64,000 nucleotides of DNA. Origin: Molanna angustata (lineage: Eukaryota; Arthropoda; Insecta; Trichoptera; Molannidae). Under the pieces are notes generated by a model. It did no database searches. It was given only the letters and a program-made list of their open reading frames with translations, and was not told the origin of the DNA. The translations under genes were made by a program, and so were the position numbers. This document shows positions 11,585-25,249 of the stretch, piece after piece (positions within the stretch are counted from its first letter, which is position 1; each line of letters opens with the position of its first letter). The DNA is taken from contig OY754980.1 in NCBI GenBank assembly GCA_963576475.1, forward strand, positions 26,773,486 to 26,837,485, in the 5' to 3' direction.

Positions 11585-12540
11585 ATATAAATTACATTCA
11601 ATATTATATCTTGGATTTTTTAATATTTCTTAACGAATTATAAATTAGAATTTGTTTTTCTTATTTTTGTCAACAAAAGAATGTTAAACAGCCGTGGCTA
11701 AAAATATAAATCTCATTTTTGTAAATAAAATATAACAATAAAATTACTAAATTTTCATAATTATTTTAACCCATTCCACTATATTTTAACGAAATAATTT
11801 AAAGTGTAGGTATGATACACTTATCCATTTATTCGGCTAATTGATATTAATTTACCATTATATTTAATTTAATTGAAATCACTTTAAGAATCAAATATTA
11901 TATTTAATTGAAATGACTTTATCTATATTATATTTAATTGAAATCACTTTATCTATATTATATTTAATTGAAATCACTTTAAGAATTCAATATTGTCACC
12001 TTTTAAAACGATTACCGGTATTTGCCCATTTTCCATCTTCCTCATTGTTGAACCATCCATTGCTAAACATTTTGAGATCATTTTTCATGCTGTTTTTTGG
12101 AAATACTTTCATGTTTGTTGTTTGTAAAACTCGGCGCCAATACAACCAACGTTCAACAAGATGATAAAAGTTCAACAATTGAGTCTTTTTTAAAAACACT
12201 TATGTAATAATATCACGAATGGCAATATGGTACATATTGGTTAGTCAATAGAGTAGGTACCTACACAAAAACACTGTCACAAGAGTGTATTTGTAGTTGG
12301 AAAACATCGATAAAATCAGTTTTGAACATTAAAATGATAAATGCGAATCGCGATAAAATTGGCTGACATGTCAGTGCATTTATATCTTGTCATCAATGTG
12401 CTCTAGTAATACAATATGCTGTATGTATTTAGATTTTTTATTACCAGTACTTGAAAGTTCGATATTATTGTAGGTACAATAATAACATTAAATGTTTTCA
12501 ATGTAAAAAAAAAACTTTTGAATGATTAACAAAATAGGTT
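11585..12540. other. AT-rich spacer with a short tandem repeat
   Basis: No gene recognised. A tandem repeat of about 29 bp, built on TATATTTAATTGAAATCACT, occupies about 11859-11993 in roughly four units. Confidence 0.55.
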
Positions 12541-12552
12541 AGGTCGGTGGCA

Positions 12553-12596
12553 GAGCGGCTAGTGCGCTGAATTGGAGTTCAGCGCACTAGCCGCTC
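12553..12596. repeat. Perfect 19-bp hairpin built from a tRNA-like A-box
   Basis: Arms 12553-12571 and 12578-12596 are exact reverse complements (GAGCGGCTAGTGCGCTGAA) around a 6-nt loop. The left arm with its upstream GGTGGCA resembles the pol III A-box of a tRNA-derived SINE, as at 34400. No B-box follows, so this is a foldback relic rather than a tRNA. Confidence 0.65.
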
Positions 12597-13162
12597 GTTT
12601 AGAGTTATACGGAGTCTAATGTTCTTAAAGTGTTCTTTCAATGCCGTTTTTAGTCCCCGAAAGCAGAACTGGTGGTGGTGGATGAAGAGAAGCTATGAGA
12701 CTGTATGTCCCACCACCACCCTCTCTGCATATGGGGACTGTAAACGGCCACTTCACAAAACACCAAGTGAGCGACAGAGCGAAAAAAATGCACAGCACGA
12801 AATATACATAGTTCATGGAGCCCTCAAGATAAGCAATCTCGGTACAATAGTGCAAAAAGAAAAATCGACGAATGTCATTGACTTCAGATCTTTTTAAATG
12901 TAAAGCATCAGAGGTGTGACCAAGATCTCTGCAAAAAATAAAATTAATCGGAATCTACCAATTTTTATGTTCGTGTTTTAAGAACCCGAACGTGTTTTAA
13001 GAAAGTTATAGAACTTTAAGTCCTGTTTATCCCCGGAGCGGCTGCTCGTCGGACAACATAAGTATTACCATCAAGCATATTTTGTACTTCTGCCGCTGAG
13101 AGATCCACCACAAACGTGGATTGAGGTTGATATTTATATTTAATTATTTATAGGCAGTTAAA
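12597..13162. other. Non-coding spacer
   Basis: No supported gene. A short hairpin forms between GGTGGTGGTGGA near 12671 and CCCACCACCACC near 12710. The open frames here have no coding signature. Confidence 0.45.
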
Positions 13163-13313
13163 CCTGGGGGGCAAGTCTGGTTCCTTATTTACCCAGGGTA
13201 CAATGATTTAAACCATTACTTCATAGATTTCGCTTTTGTGACCGGACTAGCCGTCGAGTAAACGAAAAGCGAAATGTAAATGGAATCCTAGTGAACCAGA
13301 CTTGCCCCCCTGG
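13163..13313. mobile_element. Small MITE with 21-bp inverted repeats
   Basis: CCTGGGGGGCAAGTCTGGTT at 13163 is matched in inverted orientation by the end at 13293-13313 with one mismatch, enclosing a 151-bp element. No convincing target duplication was found, so the superfamily is unassigned. Confidence 0.55.
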
Positions 13314-13510
13314 TCGTGCATCGATATTTTTATAATCTATTAATAGTATCTTCAAGCTTCAGCCAAAATTTGGCCTTCGATCGGACACCGGATATAAGAT
13401 TTAATTTATTGAAAAAAAGTTATTTGTTCAATTAATTTGTTTTGCGACAGTTCTTGATAAAACTAGTAAATAGTGACGAATAAAACTGTCTTTTTGGTAA
13501 TATGTATATA

Positions 13511-13516
13511 TTTATT
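13511..13516 (-). terminator. Poly(A) signal AATAAA of the downstream receptor gene
   Basis: Canonical AATAAA on the minus strand, about 160 nt beyond the TAA stop at 13677. It is the first canonical signal downstream of the last exon. Confidence 0.55.
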
Positions 13517-13676
13517 TCTAAATAACAATTCACAGTGTTTCATAGACTAAAAACTAAGAATAATTTTCTGCTTTGGATAAATATTGAATTGTCAAGTTTA
13601 CTTGATACTATAGTGGAATCATTTAAATAAGTTAACCACGATGTCACTTTCCAATCCTCTGTAGGAATTATTTCAA

Positions 13677-16600
13677 TTAATATCTATTGAATATATTTTT
13701 GCCGTTTGTAATATTGCTGATGTTGTTACATGTGACATTGAGCGAAGGTGATGGCTGATTGAACTGAACCAAAACCAGTTCGTAAGTCACCACAGTTCCA
13801 GCTATCTGAAAATATCAAATTGTATCATATTTTACTTAAATTATTATTTTAAATAACAATAGTACCTAATGCTGTTAACTCTCATATGTCTTAAGTTGAC
13901 GGATTGATATGTTTATTTTTTTTGTCACATCATTTACCTATTTCTTGAAAAATAGATATAACCTCTACCCAACTAGGTATACCCGTTTTTATATGTTAAT
14001 CCTATTTTGTCACCCTGAAATTGACATGCGTTTGCGTTTTTTTATTACATAAACAATATATCGTAAAGGTACTTACTGTTAATATAAGGCCTTTTGTAAT
14101 ATTGAAGAAATTTAATCCAGTAATAGAAACCATATCCATCGAAACTTGTTCCAAAAATCGTTGAACCTGCAACTTCGTAAGGTATAATAACAGGTAGGTT
14201 TATTTTAATAGTAGGTAACTAAGTAATGCTCAAGTAATCTATATTTCCTCAAAATCCTAATCGGGTCTGTTATGTTGAATTGACCGGTCAGTTATTTTAT
14301 TTTATTTTATTTTATATATTTCGGTAAACATACAGCAATACAAAACAAAAATCTTATACACATATAACCAAAAAATTAGCCAGCAAAGTTTACATAATAT
14401 TACTATTAGCTCATGTACATTAAAAAAGATAAATCATAAGAACTGAAACTAAAAGTGTAAAAGAAAAAATTGAATGAGTTATGCTTGATTAATGGGAAAA
14501 GGAAAATGAGGACAGTAAGGGGGGGGGGGGGGGGGGCGCACGCACTACGATGACGCTCGAAGTAAAGAGTTTGTAATGGAAGTCCTAAAATTTAAAAACG
14601 TATTATGAAACAAATCAATGTCGTTGAAACCGTTAAATGTATTACATGATCTGTGTATAAAAGAGTTCTGAGCATAGTTGGTATCGCAGCCGGGAGGTCT
14701 GAAGGTATGGGCAGTTCTTGTAAGCCTTATTGGTACATGTACGGCCAGTTTACTCAACAAGAGGCTCGAATCTGCAATATTGTTTGTAATCTTATATAAG
14801 AACATCATGTCGGTCAGTGTGCGTCGGTTCTCTAAAGAAATTAGTCCATGATATTTAGCGGATTGGGTTGAGCTGTTGAATGCCTGTCTTTCTCGAAAAT
14901 CTAAATGTTTGAGAAGTTTATTTTGTAGCTTCTCTATCCTATCTATATAAGTTATGTATCGTGGGTTCCACACAACAGATGCGTATTCTAAACAGCTACG
15001 GACATAGGCGTAATACAAAATCTTAATAGTTTTTGATGACTTAAAAGGTTTAGATACTCTTATGATAAAGTTCAATTGTTTGTATGCTTTTTCCATAATT
15101 TTATCTACGTGACTTTTGAAAGTCATTTTTGAATCGAGTAACACTCCAAGGTCTCTTATTTCATGCTTTCTGCCAAGCGTTTTATTATTGATAGAGTAGT
15201 TTTCCAGAACAACATACTTAGAACGAGTAAAAGTGATAATGTTGCATTTATCAGTATTCAAAAACAAACTGTTTTTGGAGCAATATTCATATAAGCGGTT
15301 TAGGTCGGATTGTAAAGCTAGTGAATCATTTTGTGTACATATTTTTTTAAAAAATTTAATATCATCCGCATATACTATAAAATTAGAAGAGGAAAAACAA
15401 TTTGAGATATCGTTTATATATAATATAAAGAGAATAGGACCCAAATGAGAGCCCTGAGGCACTCCTGAACTGCACGTCCTAAATTCTGACCTAAAATTAT
15501 TTATTGTCACTGCTTGTAGCCTGTGTTTGATGTATGAGGTTAACCATCTTAGTAAATTTCCATGTATACCATAAACTTCAAGTTTGTGTATTAATATATC
15601 ATGATTAATCTTATCGAAAGCTTTCGAAAAGTCTGTATAGATTGCGTCAACACACCCACCTGCTTTCATGGACGACAGTATATATTCTGTATATTCTAAC
15701 ATGTTAGTTTCCACTGATCTCCCAGGGAAAAATCCATGTTGATTTGGTATAATGAATCGCTTAATTAAAGGTGTTATTTGCTCAACCACAATTCTTTCCA
15801 TAAGTTTACTAAATATAGAGAGCTTAGAAATTGGTCTATAGTTTTTTATATCATGTTTATCGCCGGCCTTATAAATAGGCGTAACATAAGATCTCTTCCA
15901 ATACGACGGAAAAACGCCTGTGTGGAAGGATAAATTGAAAAGATACGATAAAGGACTTGCCAGTTCAGAAGCACAGTTTCTTATGAATAAAGGTGGTATG
16001 CCATCTGGACCCGGGCCCTTACTCAAATCTAGGCTCTTCAATCTCTTCAAAACATCTGGTTCCGAGAACGTCACACCACTTATATCCACCTCACCTGAGC
16101 AAACAACGTCAGGCATATCGGGTGTATTGACCGTAAACGCCGATTGAAAGAAATCACTAAAGAGATTACATATAATATTGATATCACTAGTTGTTAAATT
16201 GTTATAGAACATGTCACGAGGGTATGCAGAGTGTGGTTTATTTGATTTTATGTAAGTGTGCAGTCGTTTTGGGTTAGAGGCGATAGAAATTTCTATTTGA
16301 CTGACATAGTTTTCGAAACATTCAGCTTGGAGGATCTTTTGTCTAGAGCGTAGTAAAGAAAATTCGTCGTGATAAACTGGAGAACCTGTTTTTTTCCACT
16401 TCTTATGTGCCTTAAGTTTTTCTTTGATGACATTAATAAGAGGTTTAGTATACCATGATGGAAATTTATTAATACTTTGGATAAGCCTGGTTGGTATAAA
16501 TTTAGAAATGCATTCGTTCAGAATTCTGTGGAAATCGTTCGTGGATTGTTCAATATCGCTACTAAACAAAGAATTCCAATCAATGCCAGACAAAAACTGT

Positions 16601-19600
16601 TTAATAGGTGCATAATCTGCCTTATGAAAGAGTTTTACTAATCTAGGACAGTTTTTAATAAAAATTTCACTATCTACGGATAAAGTTATAAATAGGGGCT
16701 TGTGATGAATGTCCATGTGAATAAGTAGATCAGTACTCTCAGAAACACTACAAATAGTATTCGACAACACAAGGTCCAATATTCTACCGTTTATATTTGT
16801 GAAGCCATTGTACTGTTTTAAATCACTATAAGAAATGAAATCCGCAATGAGAGAACCGACACAGTCACTGAAATACGAAGGTGAAAAATAATTAAATTCA
16901 TTGTTGTATATCCATGTTATATTGGATAAATTAAAATCACCTGTTATCACAAATGAGTCTTCGGAGTAGTTAATGATTTCTTCAGAAGTGTTTTCTAAAA
17001 AAGTGTTAAGTTGACTTCTATAATTTTCACCTTGCGGCAAGTAAACACAGCAAAGGTTTATACGCACCTTTTGGTTCGGATGTTGAATAGTTACCCAAAT
17101 ATCCTCGCTACAACAAGACAAATCAGTATTAAGCCTTGCTGACAAGCTAGACTTCACTGCAATGAGCACACCTCCACCAAGCCTTTGACCTGTTGCATCA
17201 TAATCGCGGTCTCTACGAAAAACGTTATACCTATGGTCAAAAAGTTCATAATCATAAAAGTTTTTATTTAACCAAGTCTCTGTGAGACAAACTATGTCGT
17301 AATTATTATTCAGTACGTTGCTCTTGAATACATGTGTTTTCGTTCTGAGACCTCTAACATTCTGATAGTATATTGTAAGATTCATAGTAAGGTTGATATA
17401 ATAGAAGAAATCAAAACTCCACGACAGGGTCCAAGTACGCGCGCATACGTGTAAAGGATATATGTGTGAGTGGGAAAACAAGCATCATAAAAACAAGTAT
17501 AGTTAATAAAGTGGATAAGGTGAAAACAAAGATTCATAAATAGAGGTAAATGAGAAAAAACAAGTAATACAAAACAAAAAGGATATGATACAAGAATTAA
17601 TGAGGGCATCTTCCTGGAGTCAGCAATGGGGAAGGCAAAAAGAAGTCACGATAACTTTCCAAGATCGGAAGCAATATATCGGAAGATATTGTTTTATCGT
17701 AATAAAGCGAAATATTATTATTTTCTAAAAATGAAATCGGATCATATTCATAATAATATGGTTTTATGTTTATCGCGTCAATTAATTTATATTTAATAGC
17801 TAAATTTTGATGTATTATTTTTGCTACTTGGTTATGTCTAAATGTATATTCTGATTGCGCGAGAAAAGAACAGCCCGATATTATATGATTGATTGTTTCC
17901 GGAAAAGCCAAACATTTCCTACAACTATCATCAACTACATTTATAAAGATATTTAGATATTTCTTTAAATTTCACACTTTTTTTTATTACACAAAAATTT
18001 TTCATAATATTTTTCACACATAAATTTATTTCATTATAACGAAATTTGTGATTAATTTGTAGCTTATATGCCAAAAAACAGTATGCGCCAGTAACTGGCA
18101 CAATGAGGATACCTTTGCATGTATGATTTCAAGCTTTTTCGTGGCATGCCTGTAGAGGCAAGCACACTTTCTTTTGGTATGTGGTTGACGACTCTCAACA
18201 CCTAAATCTTACATTGAATGCCAACGAATCAAATGCTTGCCATAGTTCCAGTTATGCCATTTAACAGACACACGTGCAAGGAGCTGGTATGATAAGTATT
18301 ATGGAAGCTACAGGTATGGGAAAAAATAATTGGTTATAATATATTTTACCTCTACACAGTATGATTGTGTTGATACTGAATATAGAGCTGGGAGTGGTCC
18401 TTTGGACGTTGAATGTACGTTGGAGGCAGAAAGAGATACCACTAAAAATCTGGATATTAGGAACGAGAAGGAAAATACGAAATAGACCGAAGAAAACATT
18501 CCCCTGTAAAATAATAGGAACCATTATAATTTACTGTTCCCTAAAATATTATTTTTTCTGTACTTTTTTGGTACAATAATTATTGTATATAACTAAGTCC
18601 TGGATTATCTTTATTTTTTATGGTGTGTATTTTCAAATACAACTTACCCGTAGAAAGTTTTCCAGCATGTTAATTTGTCGTGTGTGGAGCTGAAAATAAA
18701 GTTGTCAGATAAGTTTAATGTACATATATTAGTTACTTAACTAACAGGATCCATAAATAGTTGTGTAATTTGGTAATTATCACAGCGAGGCTATACCCTA
18801 TCGCAATCGATGCTATCCATCCATCCGATGGCGCTACAGCAATATCAAGCCTTGGCCTCCTGTTACTTTTGCCTCCAACTCATTCTGTCCTCCAGCCTGT
18901 CACCTGAAGGAGCTGTTCTGCTCTGTCGAGGCTATTTCATATATTATTAGTATTTAAATTCAAGCTGGTTTAGGGTCTTGAAATAAATATAAAAAACCAT
19001 CAAATTCTTTTTAATATTGCTGTAACTTGCATTCTTGAATCGCTTTAACAAAGAGCTTCGATTCCGTAAAATTGTGAAATATTTTTGGTTGCAGTGTGAT
19101 ACTCTGTTATATTATAATCAAATCCATCACAAATCAAGGTTTTTGATAGAAAACACAAAAAATACAATAAATGTGTTTGAAAATGAAGTAAGCACAGTTA
19201 CAATAACTCACTCGAAGCTGTTAAACAGTTGAAGGCATATGATGTAGAGATTGTTGGCAAATGATAGCATGACCAGTTCGTTGATTGCATCGTCAACTTT
19301 TCTCACCAGTGAAGCCATGTGAGCATATTCGTTTCTTGTTATACGCCAAAACTGTTCTGGAAGATCCTGAAAATACAAATTTCCTCACAGAATTGGTAAA
19401 TGAAATCGATCCTAGAATTGGTAAATGAAATCGATCGACGCAGGATTTAATCTCAGGCATAATTAATCCATACATAATATTTTCATTGGCATAATATTAT
19501 GATGATTTACATTGTATTTTATGATTTTGCCTTTTGATCTCATATATAGGTACGCATAAAAATAAAATCTTTGATTTTCTACGATCGTGAATGTTCTATT

Positions 19601-22600
19601 ATTCACGCTTCTTATTTTTTGGTGGTCTGATAACATTTCCGTACCATCTCAATTTGTTTTCTTTGAACTCTGGGGATATATTATATATTTTAATATGATA
19701 TTAAAAAAAATAACAAGTTCAAAATGTTTTTTAAATTGTCAACACTGACGGTGTTTAATGTGTAGAACTCCATTGACTCCACTGGTCTCCAGTTGATAAG
19801 GGCTTAGTCAGCCAAATCGGTCGTCCTATTATAAGGAAAATATACATGTAGAACCATAATCATTTTTGTTTGATAAAAAATACCAAGTTCAAAATGATTT
19901 TTCTGTGATAAATTATGCAAGAAATTTTCTGCTTCTTCGGAACAGGCTCAGCCTAGTGAGGTTGTTTATACCAAAAATAATGTTACATACTTACTTATAT
20001 ATATTTTTTTATTTTATTGAATTTTATTTTTTACTAATATTAATTATTGTTTGTATTATGTATTAGACTCATCAGGGCTCTGACATTCCCGATGCTCCTG
20101 TATGGTGTGGAAACATGGACACTTAGGGAGTCAGAGCGAAAGAGGATCGATGCTTTCGAAATGTGGTGCTGGAGGCGTATGCTGCGCATCCCATGGACAG
20201 CCAGAGGAACCAAAGTGTCAATTCTAGACGAGCTAAGGATCGAGGATCGTCTATCGACGATATAATACAGACGTATCCTTCAATTCTTTGGACACATTGC
20301 CAGAAGGGAACCAGACTGCCTCGAGAAGCTTGTTGTGATGGGCAACGTGGAGGGACGGAGATCTCGTGGTCGCTCACCGACCAGATGGAGCGATTTGGTT
20401 AAGTCCACAATGGGGTCTTCGGTGACTGGTGCTCTGCGTTCAGCCCAAAACAGATTGGCATGGAGGCGGGCCATACGTGTGGCGACAGACTACAGCCGCT
20501 ATCCTCAGTCATGAGGAAAAGGACGAATGAATTGAATGAATTGAATTATGTATTATGTACTTTGGTTTTCAATAATAAAAAAAATATATCGCTCACTGCT
20601 AATAAGGCTTTCTCAGTGTACTTTTTTAATAAGTGTTCCGAGATTGCTAGTCTAGATGGTTCCATAGGTTACTAATTTTTTAATGTTCACAAAGCATTCT
20701 GTGGTTGAAGTGGTGGAGATTGTAGAATAAAATATAAAACATAGTTAGTTACCTTTCCTTTTGTAACTTCAAGATAGTCGTTGATTATTCCAAAACCATC
20801 TGTCAGCATCAAACATATTAATACAATGAATAAATCCATATAATTCCAGTTGAACGTAGCAGCTATGTTAGTAATCTGAAATGTCATCAAAATGAGGCAT
20901 GTCTTTAAAGAGAAATTAATAGACAAATAACTTGAGGAATCACGTGGGCTGTGCAGAGCACAAATATGCACACTAAATATTCTCAAGTTATTTGCCGGAT
21001 ACTATACTAGTTTTTATTTTTTGAAGAACGAAAAATAAAAGCATATTATTAGAGATTTACTAACTTGTAAAAGTGCAGCTTTCCAGTGAGTATAACTTGT
21101 ATAGTCAAATACTTGAGGATATGCACCTTTGTAATAACCCTTTATTATTGGATTCTCCTTGTCACAAGCATAAGTTTGAGTAAATCCTGAGACTAAACTT
21201 AAAATATGTTCAACTAAAAAAGTAAAATACATCTTAATAAATTAATGTTTGAAACTGTAAAGTAAATTTTATCCGTAAATCAAATAAATTAAAATTTACA
21301 ATCTAGTCGTAATGAATAGAAAAATAAGAAAATAATAGATATGGAGCCGTACCTAAAGCAAAGAACAGGACTAGGAAACTGTACAAACTGAATTTCTTGA
21401 AAATAGCCTTATCTCTGCCTTTCAAGGCTCTTCTTGATTCTTGTCCCTGAATTGCAGCTCCCAACATTGGCCATCGTATTGCCAGACGAAAAAACAAAAT
21501 GTAGGTTAGAAAACTGCTAAAATAAAATACAACGCTCCCTAAAAAATAAAATACATTAACATTTTCTTTTCATTGATAACATTTTTTTTAATTGATACAT
21601 ACATACATACATACCATTACGCCATGTCCCTAGGGTAGGCAGAGAGAACCGAACGCTCAATCTTTCTATCCTGGCACACATCCCTCGCGTCATCCACATT
21701 CATGCATCGTCTCATACATGTTTTTCTATTGCTCACACTTCTAACATTTCCGTCTTTCAAAATTTCGTTCACATGGTCGTGCCATCCCTTTCTTGGGCGT
21801 CCCCGACCTCTCATTCCATTCCTTTCTGCTCTGTATATTTTCTTCGTCAGGCGCTCCTCATTCATTCTCCCCATGTGACCAAACCATCTCAATGTGTTCA
21901 CTTTCATTCTAGTAATGACATCTTTCTTCATCTTACAATTTAATTGATTAACATTTTATATAAGAATACTACAATCCGTATGATGCTACTGGTGAGGCGA
22001 TGCGTCCGATTCGTACGCTGCGCCTATGTGGACGCTGACCCTTATTATCCATTATAAAGGTAGTTTCTTAGCGAAAATTCTATATTTGTATTAGATTCTC
22101 TAGTGTCAAAAGTAAAGCCGCTGATCGAACAACTCGATGAACTTAGAAAAAGTTCGTAATTATGTATGAACGTTCGCCATATAAATAAAAATATATATTA
22201 CATACTTCAATGTGAGTAGGTACTTAATTGTTGTTCATGTGTGTAAAAGGCAATTTGCCGTAAATAAAATAAAATAAATAAAATAAAAAAAAATACAAAC
22301 CTATGTTATGAATATTTACATGGGACTGGGAAATTCTCACTAAGCAAAGTATTGCTAGGATTCCACCAGCAAAAATAAATATCATACAGTACACCATTCT
22401 CCAAGCCACCCATTTGAACCTAAAACAAACAATAAAAAAATGGAGATTTTAAAAGAAAGTTTGCAGACAGACATTTATTGTATTTTATTTAGTGAATTTT
22501 ATTTAATTACTAAATAAGAAAAAAAAAACTTAAATGACTTTATTTACTTCAAATGGGACGCATCTTTTCCGAGTATTCCAAAGACTGGCATAAGACCAAA

Positions 22601-25218
22601 TATTTGTCCCAATACTAATATTGGACCTATAGCCCTATGAAAGGAGTCCTTGTTGAAATTCTCCGGTTCTCCTGAACCGTATAATGGATTTTCAGTTGTT
22701 GGAAGCATTTCTGTAAAATTAGGATAAACTAGTTGCATGTAACACATGAGATCCAACTGTCGATAGCGATAGTATGTATAGTTGAAGAATATGTACCAAA
22801 CTATAAACCCATAAATACAAATTATTTATTATTTTATGATATTTAGTTTTCTATACAACACATGTACCTAGGTAGTCAAGATAGGATAGTATGGAGGTCA
22901 GTCTTTTTTTCCTACCCGGAATATGAAAACAGCATGATGGTATATGTATATTGTATGTTTAGAGATGAAGTATCAAACTATTAAGTCTTCTTTGATATTG
23001 TGTATAGGTGACTACCATACAAATTGTATGAAGCGATGTCGTCACTAAATTCAATTTTTATAAAAATTGTTAAAAAAAATTTGAGATGTACTGCTACAAT
23101 GTTTATATTTTTTTAAATAAAATTAAAATATCTAGTTGGGGTGTTTCGGCTTTTTTCGATATTTTAAAAAAAAATGGAAATATAGGCAGTTAAACTCATA
23201 AATTTATCATAAAAAAAATACTTTTCTTAATAAAAAATGTTTGAGAAACCCTGGAATTTTTTTGAAAAAACTAATTTGAGATTTTGTATTTGTCTATGTT
23301 TATACCAATTTTCAGCGTTCTAGCTTTTATGGTTTCTGAGATATAGGGAAAAATAAAATAAAAATTCAAAAGTTGATAACCCCTGACTGAAACGAAAATT
23401 CAAAATTCCGAGTATAAAAGTTTTGTAGGCCTGTAACTGTTTATATATTCTGAAATTTTAGGCTCTGTAAATTGAGCGGATCAAAAGTTATAAGGGGACA
23501 CACACACACACACAGACATACACACACACACACAGACACACACACACACACACACACACAGACACACGAAATGTTCTACTCCGAATTCTGAGTAAATCCG
23601 TGTATGGAACATATATGCTGCGAAGCCTCTAAGTTGGTGTTTTATGACTTCAAAGTTGGAAAAACCGTGAAAAAAGTAGACCTCTCCATACAATTCTCGC
23701 GTATTCTGGCTTGATACATTGTCGATATGTTAAGAGAACAAAGTTCTCCTGAACAAATCGACAGTTGGATTACCTACTAGTTGCATGTAACACATGAGAT
23801 CCAACTGTCGATAGCGATAGTATGTATAGTTGAAGAATATGTACCAAACTATAAACCCATAAATACAAATTATTGAATATTGTCAGATATTTTGTTTTCT
23901 ATACAACATATGTAGGTATGTATGTCAAGATAGGATAGTATGGAGGAAGGTCCTTTTTTCCTACCCAGAATATGAAAATAGCATGATGGTTTGTATGTAT
24001 GTTTGAAGATGAAGTATCAAACTATTAAGTCTTCTTACATATTGTTTATAGTCGACTGCCATACAAAATTTTTTGAAGCTATGTCGTCACTAAATTCAAT
24101 TTTTAAAAAAATTGTTAAAAAAAATTGAGATCTTCTACTACAATGCTAATATTTTTTATAGAAAATTAAATTATCTAGTTGGGGTGTTTCGGCTTTTTTC
24201 GATAATTGTAAAAGTTTTGGAAAAATAGGCAGTTAAACTCATAAATTTATGATAAAAAAAATACTTTTCTTAATAAAAAATGTTTGAGAAACCCTGGAAT
24301 TTTTTTGAAAAAACTAATTTGAGATTTTGTATTTGTCTATGTTTGTACCAATATTCAGCGTTCTTACTTTTATGGTTTCTGAGATATATGGAAAAATAAA
24401 ATGAAAATTCAAAAGTTGATAACCCCTGACTGAAACAAAAATTCAAAATTTTGAGTAAAAAAGTTTTGTAGGCCTATAACTGTGTATATATTCTGAAATT
24501 TTGGGCTCTGTGAATTGAGCGGATCAAAAGTTATAAGGGACACACACACACACACACACACAGACACACAGACACACGAAATGTTCTACTCCGAATTCTG
24601 AGTAAATCCGTCTATGGAACATATATGCTGCGAAGCCTCTAAGTTGGTGTTTTATGACTTCAAAGTTGGAAAAGCCGTGAAAAAAGTAGACCTCTCCATA
24701 CAATTCTCGCGTATTCTGGCTTGATACATTGTCGATATGTTAAGAGAACAAAGTTCTCCTGAACAAATCGACAGTTGGAAAATTGTTAAAAAAAATTTGT
24801 GATGTACTGCTACAATGTTAATATTTTTTATATAAAATTAAATTATCTAGTTGGGGTGTTTCGGCTTTTTTCGATATTTAAAAAAAAATGGAAATATAGG
24901 CAGTTAAACTCATAAATTTATCATAAAAAAAATACTTTTCTTAATAAAAAATGTTTGAGAAACCCTGGAATTTTTTTGAAAAAACTAATTTGAGATTTTG
25001 TATTTGTCTATGTTTATACCAATTTTCAGCGTTCTAGCTTTTATGGTTTCTGAGATATAGGGAAAAATAAAATAAAAATTCAAAAGTTGATAACCCCTGA
25101 CTGAAACAAAAATTCAAAATTCCGAGTATAAAAGTTTTGTAGGCCTGTAACTGTTTATATATTCTGAAATTTTAGGCTCTGTAAATTGAGCGGATCAAAA
25201 GTTATAAGGGGGGGACGG

Positions 25219-25249
<31 letters not shown>

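Noticed and set aside
12619..12897. 92-codon frame downstream of the tRNA-like hairpin
   Set aside because: No homology recognised, its start lies in a repeat-like stretch, and there is no splice or poly(A) context.
18238..18330. Possible extra receptor exon downstream of exon 9 of the downstream receptor
   Set aside because: The translation does not match the expected GLNFF block. The true next exon was found at 14166-14077 with correct phase.
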